From assembly GCA_029259935.1 (NCBI GenBank), contig JAJDEH010000288.1, forward strand, positions 1 to 64,000: DNA of 64,000 bases, written 5' to 3'. Shown one piece after another: positions 39,682 through 48,390 of the stretch. A program made the position numbers and the translations under genes. Origin of the DNA: Planctomycetota bacterium (GTDB lineage Bacteria > Planctomycetota > Planctomycetia > Pirellulales > Pirellulaceae). The notes beneath the pieces are model-generated. The model saw only the letters and a program-made list of their open reading frames with translations. It had not been told where the DNA came from and made no database searches. The number at the start of each line of letters is the position of its first letter. The stretch's first letter is position 1.

Positions 39682-40284
39682 ATGTCCGATAATAGCAATA
39701 TGACGATTGGAAGACCCACTGAATTTGACCGGCAAGAGGCTCTCGAAAAGGCGATGGGTCTGTTCTGGCGTAATGGATACGAAGCGACGGGTCTCACCGA
39801 CTTGACCACCGAGATGGGGATTGGCCGACAAAGCCTTTACAACGCTTTTGGTGACAAGCACTCGTTGTTCGTCGAGGCGATGAAGCACTACGGCAGTCGA
39901 AATAGCCAGCCGCTGATCGAGATTCTGCGGGCTCCAGGTTCCGGCGTGAATAATATTCGCCAGGTGTTGGAGGCGGTTGTGTCGTTCATGACCAGCGGCG
40001 ATTGTTGTGGTTGTCTGGTGACAAACTCGATTGTCGAGTTGGCACCGCATGACGAAGAGGTCGCCGAAGTTGTTCGGTCCGCCCTCGCTCGCGTGGAAAA
40101 AGCGTTTAAGGACGCGGTGGATCGCGCGGTGGAGTCCGGTGAGATTTCGGCCGACACGGATACAAGAGCCATGGCGAGGTTTCTCAACAATACACTTCAT
40201 GGAATGGTCGTGATGGGAAAAGCCTCGGCAAGTAAGACGGCATTAAGAGACGTCGTCAAAATAGCACTTTCGAAGTTGTTGTAA
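39682..40284 (+). CDS. TetR-family repressor
   Basis: 200 aa. The N-terminal helix-turn-helix is typical (RPTEFDRQEALEKAMGLFWRNGYEATGLTDLTTEMGIGRQSLYNAFGDKHSLF). The ligand domain contains an MTSGDCCGCLVTNS segment with three cysteines within four residues, a possible thiol-based or metal sensor, similar in idea to TetR repressors of reactive-electrophile genes. Inference: it represses itself and the downstream cysH-cysE-OYE-SDR genes through the two operator-like sites. It is followed by cysH after 69 bases. Confidence 0.88.
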   Translation: MSDNSNMTIGRPTEFDRQEALEKAMGLFWRNGYEATGLTDLTTEMGIGRQSLYNAFGDKHSLFVEAMKHYGSRNSQPLIEILRAPGSGVNNIRQVLEAVVSFMTSGDCCGCLVTNSIVELAPHDEEVAEVVRSALARVEKAFKDAVDRAVESGEISADTDTRAMARFLNNTLHGMVVMGKASASKTALRDVVKIALSKLL

Positions 40285-40310
40285 GGTAACTGTTTTTATT
40301 TCGTCATTTA

Positions 40311-40326
40311 TGGACCGACCAGTCAA
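40311..40326 (+). promoter_or_regulatory. Putative TetR operator, site 2
   Basis: TGGACCGACCAGTCAA; inverted relative to site 1 and located 27 bases before the cysH ATG. Confidence 0.65.
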
Positions 40327-40353
40327 TAATTGCCGATGGATTGAGGAAAACCG

Positions 40354-41064
40354 ATGTCGACCACACTTGAATCAAAACGTTCAGAGAATGCGGCTCTAGA
40401 ATCACTTTCGGCCTCGGCCTTGATGGAGTGGGCTGCCGACCGATTCGGCCAGACGCTGGCGGTAAGTACCAGTTTTGGTATTCAGTCCGCGGTCACACTC
40501 CAGTTGGCGACACGCGTGTTGCCGGAAGTACGCGTTATTTGGATCGACACCGGTTACCTTCCACCGGAGACGTATCGCTACGCGGATGAATTGGCGTCGC
40601 GACTGAAACTGAATCTGCACGTCTATCAATCGGCCATCAGTCCGGCGCGAATGGAAGCATTGCATGGCCGGTTATGGGAGACCGGCGATGTTTCTGACTT
40701 TCAACGTTATGACGACATTCGCAAAGTCGAACCGATGGGGCGTGCGTTGGAGGAGCTGCAGCCGGAAGCCTGGGTTTCAGGCTTGCGGGCACGGCAAACG
40801 GACTATCGCAAGACACTCTCACGAGTTTCATCGGATGGAACTCGTCATAAGGTGCTGCCGATCCTCCGTTGGACCAACCGTGACGTGTACCAGTTCATGC
40901 AGGAAAACGACCTGCCACAACACCCTCTCTTCGAGCAGGGCTATTCGACGGTTGGCGATTGGCACTCCAGTCGGCCGCCGTCAGCGACGGATGCCGACGA
41001 TCGTGACACGCGGTTCAATGGTTTGAAACAGGAATGTGGAATTCACCTGCCGGATGCGGCGTGA
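40354..41064 (+). CDS. cysH: Phosphoadenylyl-sulfate reductase (thioredoxin)
   Basis: 236 aa. It reduces PAPS to sulfite with thioredoxin. Motifs: [12 protein letters not shown] (PP-loop variant), [42 protein letters not shown] and the C-terminal catalytic Cys228 in KQECGIH. The two cysteine pairs that bind the iron-sulfur cluster in APS-type enzymes are absent, so it is of the cluster-free PAPS type. No cysI, cysD, cysN or cysC is in the window, so it is an orphan reductase in a stress cassette. Confidence 0.88.
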   Translation: MSTTLESKRSENAALESLSASALMEWAADRFGQTLAVSTSFGIQSAVTLQLATRVLPEVRVIWIDTGYLPPETYRYADELASRLKLNLHVYQSAISPARMEALHGRLWETGDVSDFQRYDDIRKVEPMGRALEELQPEAWVSGLRARQTDYRKTLSRVSSDGTRHKVLPILRWTNRDVYQFMQENDLPQHPLFEQGYSTVGDWHSSRPPSATDADDRDTRFNGLKQECGIHLPDAA

Positions 41065-41117
41065 GTCCGCAGTCCAGATTCGGTTGCGGTAACGCGTCCG
41101 TCAGAGAGGAGACAAAG

Positions 41118-42008
41118 ATGATTGCCTGTAATACTTGTGTCGATTCGTATGGGTGTGCATTGGAAATGTCGCACGAACGATTGGATGCCATGCACGGACG
41201 GGATGTGACGCGGTACTTCGCCGACCCGCTGTGGAACTCGATTCAAGCGGAAGGACTTGTCGAGGCGGACCGCGAACCGCTCTTGCGGCCTCTGATCGAG
41301 CAAGCCGTCCTCCATCGCTGCTCTTTCGGTGACGGACTTGCGATGGTGCTGAGCCAAAAACTGTGCGAACGAACATCGGATTCGACGAAGTTCCATGAAG
41401 AGCTTGGCGAAGTCATTGTCAACGACGTGACGATCACGGAGTCAGCAAGAAATGACCTGCTTGCGATTCGGGCGAAGGACCCAGCTACCAAGAGCTTGTT
41501 GCATCCATTGTTGAACTTCAAAGGCTTCCAAGCAATGCAGGCCTACCGAATCGCTCACTCGCTGTGGTGCCGCGGCCGTCGAGCGCTGGCCTACCACGTT
41601 CAAAGTCGCGTCAGTGAAGTCTTTGGCGTCGACATTCACCCGGCGGCGACGATCGGATCGGGTGTCTTTATCGACCATGCCACGGGTGTCGTGATCGGCG
41701 AGACGGCGGTCGTCGGTGACGACGTGATGATGTTGCACGGAGTCACGCTTGGAGGTACCGGGAAAGAAAGTGGCGATCGTCATCCGAAAGTCGGCCGAGG
41801 CGTCTATATCGGTGCAAACGCTCAGTTGCTCGGAAACATTGCCATCGGCCAGGGTTCGCGCATTGGTGCAAGCAGTGTAGTACTCAAGAGCGTCGAGGCC
41901 TACAGCACGGTGGCCGGCGTACCCGCCCAAGTAGTCCGCCATGAACGTCGTCCAACAAACTCTGGTAGAGGCGCGGCGGAACTAACGGTGGCATCGACCA
42001 ACACCTAA
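41118..42008 (+). CDS. cysE: Serine O-acetyltransferase
   Basis: 296 aa from ATG 41118 (GAGGAG upstream). It makes O-acetylserine, the carbon precursor of cysteine. An N-terminal SATase helical domain (WNSIQAEGLVEADREPLLRP to LLNFKGFQAMQAYRIAH) is followed by a left-handed beta-helix with DIHPAATIGSGVFIDHATGVVIGE and HGVTLGGTGKESGDRHPKVG. A Cys-rich N-terminal extension (MIACNTCVDSYGCALEM) of about 17 residues is unusual and could bind metal or sense thiol state. It lies 53 bases after cysH. Confidence 0.93.
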   Translation: MIACNTCVDSYGCALEMSHERLDAMHGRDVTRYFADPLWNSIQAEGLVEADREPLLRPLIEQAVLHRCSFGDGLAMVLSQKLCERTSDSTKFHEELGEVIVNDVTITESARNDLLAIRAKDPATKSLLHPLLNFKGFQAMQAYRIAHSLWCRGRRALAYHVQSRVSEVFGVDIHPAATIGSGVFIDHATGVVIGETAVVGDDVMMLHGVTLGGTGKESGDRHPKVGRGVYIGANAQLLGNIAIGQGSRIGASSVVLKSVEAYSTVAGVPAQVVRHERRPTNSGRGAAELTVASTNT

Positions 42009-42058
42009 CGAGCGAGAATTGGTCCATCTCTTAAATTTTGACTTCAAAGGAATTCCAA

Positions 42059-43174
42059 ATGGATAATCAACCTACATCAAAGCAATTGCTTCGGTCATTT
42101 CGTATGCACGACCTCCCGCTGCCCAATCGCGTAGCGATGGCACCGATGACCCGCTCCCGAGCGGGTGAGAGTCGGGTTCCCAACGCACTGATGGCCGAGT
42201 ATTACTCGCAACGTGCGACGGCAGGACTGATCATTACCGAAGCGACAACTATCTCGCCGCAGGCAAATGGCTGGAACCAGTCACCGGGCATTTACACGGA
42301 TAAAATGGTCGAGGGTTGGAAATTGGTGACCGAGGCAGTTCACGCGCAAGGAGGTCGTGTCTTTCTCCAACTTTGGCATATGGGTCGCGCGTCACACAGC
42401 GATTTCCATGATGGTGATCTGCCAGTGGCGCCCTCGGCGATCGCGATCAGCGGCGATGGAATTCACACGCCCGACGGTGAGAAAAAGCAGTATGAGATTC
42501 CACGAGTTCTGGAAACCGTCGAGATTCCAAAAATCGTCGAAGACTATCGCCAAGCGGCGGAGCGCGCGCTTGCGGCAGGATTCGACGGCGTCGAAATCAA
42601 TTCGGCCAACGGCTATTTGCTTGACCAGTTTTTGCAATCCAAAACCAACCACCGAACGGACGTCTACGGTGGCAGCATTGAAAACCGCTACCGCTTTCTT
42701 GGAGAAGTGGTCGACGCGGTGACAAGCGTCTTCCCGGTGAATCGAGTTGCCGTGCGAATCGCTCCGAACGGCGGCTTCAACGATATGGGATCGCCTGATT
42801 ACCACGAACAATTCACGTACGTTGCCGGTCAACTTGACACCTACGGATTGGCCTACCTGCATGTGATGGACGGCACCGGATTTGGATTCCACCAACTGGG
42901 CGAGCCAATGACACTGCGTGACTTCAGAAGTCGTTTTCATGGGCCTTTGATGGGCAACGTCGGCTATACGGAAGCGACGGCCGAAGCCGCAATCGCAAGT
43001 GAAAATGCCGATCTAATCGCGTTTGGTCGCCCCTTCATCAGCAATCCCGATCTCGTTCGGCGGTTTGCGAACAACTGGCCGCTAGCCGAACCGGCTGACA
43101 TGTCGACTTGGTACTCGTTCGACGAGAAAGGGTACGCGGACTATCCAAAATACGATGTCGAACAAAGGGCGTGA
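42059..43174 (+). CDS. Old Yellow Enzyme-family ene reductase
   Basis: 371 aa from ATG 42059 with AAAGGA upstream; a TTG at 42038 is the alternative. FMN-dependent TIM barrel: VAMAPMTRSRAG, LWHMGRASHSDF, VAPSAI, YLLDQFLQSKTNHRTDVYGGSIENR, GNVGYTEATAE and IAFGRPFISNPDL. It reduces activated alkenes, nitro compounds or quinones. The substrate-binding pair usually written His/His or His/Asn at positions 181 and 184 reads Asn181 and Asn184 here, so activity may differ. Third gene of the TetR-linked cluster. Confidence 0.9.
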   Translation: MDNQPTSKQLLRSFRMHDLPLPNRVAMAPMTRSRAGESRVPNALMAEYYSQRATAGLIITEATTISPQANGWNQSPGIYTDKMVEGWKLVTEAVHAQGGRVFLQLWHMGRASHSDFHDGDLPVAPSAIAISGDGIHTPDGEKKQYEIPRVLETVEIPKIVEDYRQAAERALAAGFDGVEINSANGYLLDQFLQSKTNHRTDVYGGSIENRYRFLGEVVDAVTSVFPVNRVAVRIAPNGGFNDMGSPDYHEQFTYVAGQLDTYGLAYLHVMDGTGFGFHQLGEPMTLRDFRSRFHGPLMGNVGYTEATAEAAIASENADLIAFGRPFISNPDLVRRFANNWPLAEPADMSTWYSFDEKGYADYPKYDVEQRA

Positions 43175-43305
43175 CTGCGCCCGCGTTTATCGCAATCACT
43201 CGCGCAACGACAAAACGTTCAGTCGGTTTTCACTACGAGCAGTCATTCAAAGAACTCAACTCCTATTTCAGTAGATCTCGGAATATAGCAAAGGAAATAG
43301 AGGAC

Positions 43306-44061
43306 ATGTCAAAGCTCAACAACAAAATCGCAGTCGTCACAGGCGGAAACAGCGGCATTGGTCTCGCGACGGCGAAACGTTTTACCGCCGAAGGAGCCAA
43401 GGTGATCATTACGGGTCGCCGTAAAGAAGCCGTCGACGAAGCCGTAGCCAGTATTGGCGGGGGTGCTTCAGGAATCGTTGCCGATGCAGCCGATTTAGCT
43501 GACACGGATCGGATGATCGAACAGATCCGGGAAGAGCACGGTCGAATCGATGTGTTGTTCGTTAACGCGGGTGTAGCGCCGATGGCGCCACTCGCGGAAA
43601 CGGACGAAGCCAGCTTTGATCAAATTTTTGGCATCAACGTCAAGGGACTCTATTTCACCTTGCAAAAAGCCTTGCCACTTTTGAATCCTGGTGCATCGGT
43701 GATCTTGAACGCGTCGGTCGTCCAAAAGGTCGGCTTTCCAGGGGCAAGCGCTTACGCGGCATCGAAAGCGGCTGTTCGATCGATTGGGCAAACAGCCGCG
43801 GCGGAACTCGCTCATCAAGGAATCCGCGTGAACCTGCTCAGTCCCGGTCCGATCGAAACTCCGATCTACGGAAAGACAGGGTTGCCGCAAGAAGCAGTCG
43901 ACGGAATGGGAGAAAAGTTCGCCGCCAGCATACCGCTTGGACGTTTCGGCACGCCCGACGAAATGGCCAACGTCGCGCTCTTCCTTGCATCCGACGAAAG
44001 CAGTTACATCACCGGTACCGACATTCAGGCCGACGGCGGCATGACCCAGGCATTCTCATGA
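43306..44061 (+). CDS. Short-chain dehydrogenase/reductase
   Basis: 251 aa from ATG 43306, with AGAGGA before it; the frame is open back to 43108 but that part overlaps the OYE gene. Classical SDR: TGGNSGIGLATAKRF (nucleotide binding), NAGVAP, catalytic Ser in ILNASVVQ and YAASK. NAD(P)H-dependent reduction of a carbonyl compound is likely, fitting a detoxification cluster; the substrate is unknown. Confidence 0.9.
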   Translation: MSKLNNKIAVVTGGNSGIGLATAKRFTAEGAKVIITGRRKEAVDEAVASIGGGASGIVADAADLADTDRMIEQIREEHGRIDVLFVNAGVAPMAPLAETDEASFDQIFGINVKGLYFTLQKALPLLNPGASVILNASVVQKVGFPGASAYAASKAAVRSIGQTAAAELAHQGIRVNLLSPGPIETPIYGKTGLPQEAVDGMGEKFAASIPLGRFGTPDEMANVALFLASDESSYITGTDIQADGGMTQAFS

Positions 44062-44138
44062 TCAGAGGCAACTCAATTACGAGCGACTCGAGACCAATTA
44101 AGTTGTCGGACGATCGCGGCACGTAGGAGGGTTTGGCC

Positions 44139-44741
44139 ATGGGGAAAAAAGTGACGCGCTGCAAGTGGGCTGACGGAGTCAGTCCCAACTATATCGAATA
44201 CCACGACGACGAGTGGGGCGTACCCGTCTACGACGATAAGGTGCAATTCGAGTTTCTAATTCTTGAAGGCGCACAGGCGGGGTTAAGCTGGTCAACCATA
44301 CTCAACAAACGCGACGGATATCGAGACGCATTTGCTGAATTTGACGTGCGGAACGTCGCGAGGTTTACAAAAAATCGCGTCGAAAAATTGCTGCGGAATC
44401 CAGCGATCGTCAGAAACCGCCTAAAGGTCGAGTCCACCATCACGAATGCAAAGGCTTTTCTTACAGTGCAGAAGGAATTTGGCAGCTTTAGCGACTACAT
44501 CTGGGACTTCGTCGACGGCAAGCCGTTGCAGAACCGTTTCAAACAAGTCGCCGATATTCCTGACACGTCGCGCGAATCGGATGCGCTTAGTAAAGACTTG
44601 AAAAAGCGTGGCTTCAGATTTGTTGGCAGCACGATTATGTACGCACACATGCAAGCGACAGGCCTCGTCAACGATCACGTTGTTGGCTGCTTTCGCCACA
44701 AGCACTGCGCGACGCTGGCCAAAACACTGCGAATGTCTTGA
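44139..44741 (+). CDS. tag: DNA-3-methyladenine glycosylase I
   Basis: 200 aa from ATG 44139, with AGGAGG at 44125-44130. It removes 3-methyladenine from alkylated DNA. N-terminal CKWADG and YHDDEWGVPVYDD, LEGAQAGLSWSTIL, and C-terminal RHKHCATLA: the Cys and His residues that bind the structural zinc are all in place. A DNA-alkylation repair gene directly after OYE and SDR genes supports a common role in electrophile defence. Confidence 0.94.
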   Translation: MGKKVTRCKWADGVSPNYIEYHDDEWGVPVYDDKVQFEFLILEGAQAGLSWSTILNKRDGYRDAFAEFDVRNVARFTKNRVEKLLRNPAIVRNRLKVESTITNAKAFLTVQKEFGSFSDYIWDFVDGKPLQNRFKQVADIPDTSRESDALSKDLKKRGFRFVGSTIMYAHMQATGLVNDHVVGCFRHKHCATLAKTLRMS

Positions 44742-45431
44742 CGAAAGGAATCGACAATGAAAAACCGAGCTACTGCGTACTGGATCGGACAGATGCAGTT
44801 ATTGGCAAGCGGAGTCGGTTGCGATAAGCGGAGTGGATGCCTGTAGCAGCACGCATATCGCCCGGCGGTGTTCGCGATCCCGAAATGAGCTGGTGCGACC
44901 TTTGCACCGAGATCAGGCGGCGAGTGCCCACTTACAGCACGTATTTTAACGCTGCGAAGACTTTTCCCAATATTACCTATTCGACCATCTCGCTCATGGG
45001 TCACTCCGGTCTAAAAAAAGATGGAGGCACTCCCGTGGATTCCAAGAAGAAGTGAATTCCGCCATTGCATTCAATGATCGTAAACAAAAACGGGGCAGGT
45101 TAACCGGAGACGGTTACGATAAACGGGGTCGATACGTAGGACAGTACGAATAGCGGCTGCCTGAATTGGTCTGTCACGTGGTTCTTCGTGCCGTGGAGAG
45201 CCAAGCAATTACGACTGGCCCGGCTGCCCCTGGACGATCCGGTGAATAACGAAACCACCTGGGTCCATGACGGCCTGATTCGCTTCATCAATTCGGTCGC
45301 GTCAGCCGCCCGGCGCGAACTGAATGTCTGGCGCGTGGAGAGATTCCCGTTGGCTGGCCGTCGAGATTGTCGTTGTTCGCTCCGCGAACATGACGCATGA
45401 ACAAGACGAAAACGTTTTGATCGTGGAGCGA
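44742..45431. other. Gene-poor stretch after tag
   Basis: About 690 bases. The only meaningful content is a start-like fragment at 44757-44846; open frames at 44837-45055 and 45188-45400 have no convincing start or family. The stretch separates the stress cassette from the convergent glycosyltransferase operon. Confidence 0.45.
44757..44846 (+). pseudogene. Possible DoxX-like gene remnant
   Basis: AAAGGAA (44744-44750) precedes an ATG that reads MKNRATAYWIGQMQ and stops after 29 codons. The MKN-x-A-x-AYWI opening is like the start of small DoxX-family membrane proteins, which often accompany such stress genes. The expected helices are not found afterwards, so this is a deleted remnant or a chance short frame. 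Confidence 0.25.
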
Positions 45432-46538
45432 TCAACGACTTTCGATCAGTTCTCGGTATAGATCCGCGTGTCGATTGATCATTTTTTCGACCGAGAAATC
45501 TTGCAGCATTCGTTGGCGTCCGGCTTCTCCCATTTTGCGGGCTAGTTCCTGATCCTCCAGCAGCAACTTGGTTTGGCGTGCGAACTCGGCGCGGTCGCCA
45601 ACCGGTACAAGAAATCCAGTCTGATTCTCGACGACCAAGTCGCGATTGCCGGCGATGTTGGTCGCCACGATGGGCAGGCCCGCCGACATGGCTTCCATAA
45701 TGGCATTCGACTGGCCTTCATATCCGCTGCCCAGCCACAGGCAATCGAAGTGAGGGAGCAGTCGCGGAATGTCGTCTCGCGATCCAAGAAAGTGAACGCG
45801 GTCCTGAAGTTCGCACTGGTCTCGATAGCGTTCGAGCCGCCAGCGCTGCGGGCCGTCGCCAATAATCAACAAATGGACGTCATCTCGAATGCACTTGAGC
45901 AGGTCGGTGGCCCATATTAAATCCTTGAGGCGTTTTTGCGGCCATAATCGGCCCACGGCCCCCACCAGACGCGCGTCGGCTGGCAGGCCCAGTTCGGAAA
46001 GCAGTTGTTCTCGTAAAAGTTCGTCTGCGGGTTCGAAGGGAGGAATCCCATTAGGGATCACCGCGAATTTCTCCTTGGACAGCCCGCGCTCGACATAGAA
46101 GTCAACCACGCCACTGCTGTTGGTGCAGATGCGATCGGTTCGGCGGGCCAGCCAGCGGTCGATCGCCAGTTCATGCCACACTTTCCATGGATCGACACAC
46201 CGCTCGCCACCGACAATGTGCTTCACCCCCGTGCGTATTGCGGCATAGCGGCCATAAGCGTTGGCAGCGAAGATCCAAGTGTGTACCAGGTCGGGCCCCA
46301 AGTGGCGGATGTGCCGCTTCAGCCGCCACAATGCGCCCGGATCGATTTTCCAAGTCTTTCCAATAATCGAGGTCGGAACCTCCGCGTCCTCCAAGTTCTG
46401 CAGCAAAGGGCCACCGCGAGTCAAAGCGCACACATGTACCTCGAACTCGTCGCGCGGCAGTCCGGCGGCGAGCAGCGAGAGTTGCTTTTCCGCGCCGCTG
46501 CGATCCAAGGTCGGAATAATTTGAAGGATGCGTTTCAC
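45432..46538 (-). CDS. Family-4-type glycosyltransferase
   Basis: 368 aa, GT-B fold. N-terminal LQIIPTLDRSGAEKQLSLLAAGLP; C-terminal donor-binding part with VGRLWPQKRLKDLIWA and the E-x7-E motif region EGQSNAIMEAMSAGLPIVATNIAGNRDLV. It adds a sugar to a polysaccharide or lipid acceptor at the cytoplasmic membrane. It overlaps the upstream glycosyltransferase by 4 bases and is the last gene of the hpt operon. Confidence 0.9.
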   Translation of the reverse strand: MKRILQIIPTLDRSGAEKQLSLLAAGLPRDEFEVHVCALTRGGPLLQNLEDAEVPTSIIGKTWKIDPGALWRLKRHIRHLGPDLVHTWIFAANAYGRYAAIRTGVKHIVGGERCVDPWKVWHELAIDRWLARRTDRICTNSSGVVDFYVERGLSKEKFAVIPNGIPPFEPADELLREQLLSELGLPADARLVGAVGRLWPQKRLKDLIWATDLLKCIRDDVHLLIIGDGPQRWRLERYRDQCELQDRVHFLGSRDDIPRLLPHFDCLWLGSGYEGQSNAIMEAMSAGLPIVATNIAGNRDLVVENQTGFLVPVGDRAEFARQTKLLLEDQELARKMGEAGRQRMLQDFSVEKMINRHADLYRELIESR

Positions 46539-47716
46539 TCAGCTCGGCTCGATTTTTGCTGGACTAATTTCTCGAACAGTTGCATCAGTTGTTGAGTGGT
46601 TTGTTCGAGGGGAAATTTTTGGCGGACGAATTGCTGAGTATGAGCAGCCCGCCGATCAGCCAGTTCCTGATTGGCAAAGATACCGGCAATCGCGTCGCCC
46701 AGCGCTTTAGAATCGCCCGGCGGTACGAAGGATGCAAGTTGCTCGTCAATCAGTTCGCGGCTATCGGCCGTTTCCGTCGCCACAATTGGCAGCCCGGCAG
46801 TCGCGGCCGCCAGCAGGGCCGTGGATTGCCCTTCGTCACGGGCCGGTTGGACAAACACATCGGCGGCGTACAGCACTTCTCCCAAATCGTCGAACATTCC
46901 CGGCATGATGACGTGGTTGGCCAGTTCCATGCGACGGATCTTTCGCCAAATATCTTGACCATGAATGCCCTCGCCCAACAGCCACAGGCGGGCGTGAGGC
47001 CACCGCCGAACGACGGCCGCATAGGCATCCACCAACTCATGCAATCCCATCGCTTCGTGAAACGTACCGGCATAGACCGCCAGCGGTGCATTTTCCGCAA
47101 GTGCGAACAGATCGTGCAGCTTCGCCAAACTGTATCGGGCCTCTTTTCGCCGGAGGGCCGTGCGGGGCTCGAGAGCCGCATGACCTGGATGGGATGAATG
47201 CGTGCGGTCGCTCGCGTAGCCGGACGATCCCAGCTCTTCGGCGATCGTGGCGGAAGGCGCAAGCAGCGCGTCCGCGTCTTGGCAGCGACGTTGAATGCGC
47301 CGGCCAAATCGAGCGGTTTGCTGCCAATTGCAATCGCCGGCGACGCCGCCCGCCGCGGGTCGCAGCACCACGGGCACTTGCGACCTACCCAGCGCCCCGA
47401 CCACGGAATAGGCTTCGTGCTTGAGCTCCGAAACAAGGGCCACGTCAATTTCATCCTGATGCGCTCGCAGCCACTTTCCGACGCCGCCCATATAGCGCAG
47501 CGTTCCCCAGCCGCTTGACGAATAGGGAACGCGCACGATGCGCGCATCGCGAAACACCAGCGACTTGGGCCAATGCTTTTCCCATTGGGCCGTGATAATG
47601 GTCACCCGCGCGCCCAGGCGGGACATTTCCGAAGCCAAGTCAGCCAACATCATTTCCGTTACGCCCGCAATCGGCCAAAAGGTTCGCGTTACCAGCGCCA
47701 CTCGTAACGGGTTCAT
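46535..47716 (-). CDS. Family-4-type glycosyltransferase
   Basis: 393 aa. LVTRTFWPIAGVTEMMLADLASEM at the N-terminus; AVYAGTFHEAMGLHELVDAY, GMFDDLGEVLYAADVFVQPARDEGQSTALLAAATAGLPIVAT in the C-terminal half. A second GT-B enzyme in tandem. It overlaps hpt by 4 bases upstream and the next glycosyltransferase by 4 bases downstream. The common substrate is not apparent. Confidence 0.9.
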   Translation of the reverse strand: MNPLRVALVTRTFWPIAGVTEMMLADLASEMSRLGARVTIITAQWEKHWPKSLVFRDARIVRVPYSSSGWGTLRYMGGVGKWLRAHQDEIDVALVSELKHEAYSVVGALGRSQVPVVLRPAAGGVAGDCNWQQTARFGRRIQRRCQDADALLAPSATIAEELGSSGYASDRTHSSHPGHAALEPRTALRRKEARYSLAKLHDLFALAENAPLAVYAGTFHEAMGLHELVDAYAAVVRRWPHARLWLLGEGIHGQDIWRKIRRMELANHVIMPGMFDDLGEVLYAADVFVQPARDEGQSTALLAAATAGLPIVATETADSRELIDEQLASFVPPGDSKALGDAIAGIFANQELADRRAAHTQQFVRQKFPLEQTTQQLMQLFEKLVQQKSSRAE

Positions 47717-48243
47717 GCCGAAGATTCCGCGAGGTCTTGCGGTTCCATGGCGGCTAGATAAGGAAGGTTTCGAAACGCGTCTTGATAGTCCAGGCCATAG
47801 CCAACCACGAACTCGTCCGGAATTTCAAAGGCCACATAATCCGGCTTCAAATCGACTTCTTGACGGCCCTCCTTCCGCAGTAGCACCGCCGAGCGAATCG
47901 AGCGGGGATTCATGTCGCCCATCAAACTGATCACTTCCCGTAGCGTATGCCCCGTATCAAAAATATCGTCCACCAGTAGAACTTCGCGGTCTTCGATATC
48001 GAGCAGCAGTTCCGAGTTAATCGTCAACGTTCCACGCTCGGTGCCTTGCCGATAGCTGCTGGCCTGAATCACACCCACGCGCAGCGGCATGGCCAGCAGG
48101 CGAATCAAGTCCGCCAGCAGCACGACGCTGCCGGTCAGCACGGCGACGATCGTCAGCGGGCGGTCGCCATAGGAGGCCGCAATCTCGTCCGCCATCCGCC
48201 GCACGCCGTCACGCAGTTGTTGTTCGGTTAGTACTGTTTTCAA
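47713..48243 (-). CDS. hpt: Hypoxanthine-guanine phosphoribosyltransferase
   Basis: 176 aa. It salvages hypoxanthine and guanine with PRPP. PRPP loop VLLVDDIFDTGHTL; also VAVLTGSVVLLADLIR and the C-terminal PDEFVVGYGLDYQDAFRNLPYLA typical of bacterial HPRT. First gene of an overlapping operon with two glycosyltransferases; a functional link between them is not obvious. Confidence 0.94.
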   Translation of the reverse strand: MKTVLTEQQLRDGVRRMADEIAASYGDRPLTIVAVLTGSVVLLADLIRLLAMPLRVGVIQASSYRQGTERGTLTINSELLLDIEDREVLLVDDIFDTGHTLREVISLMGDMNPRSIRSAVLLRKEGRQEVDLKPDYVAFEIPDEFVVGYGLDYQDAFRNLPYLAAMEPQDLAESSA

Positions 48244-48390
48244 TGGGCTGTTTCCGCCAAAGAGAAGGGTGGCGTTATTTTACGGACTCAACGCGCGACC
48301 GTGTAGGGCGCGGCTACCGAACCTGGCGGCAAATCGCTAGACTGGGCATGCATCTGGTCGATTCATCGGTAATCCACTTCCCCATATCCA

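Noticed and set aside
44837..45055. 72-aa frame after tag
   Set aside because: No Shine-Dalgarno and no recognisable motif; overlaps the DoxX-like remnant region.
45188..45400. 70-aa plus-strand frame
   Set aside because: Arg/Leu-rich with no start signal; likely random.
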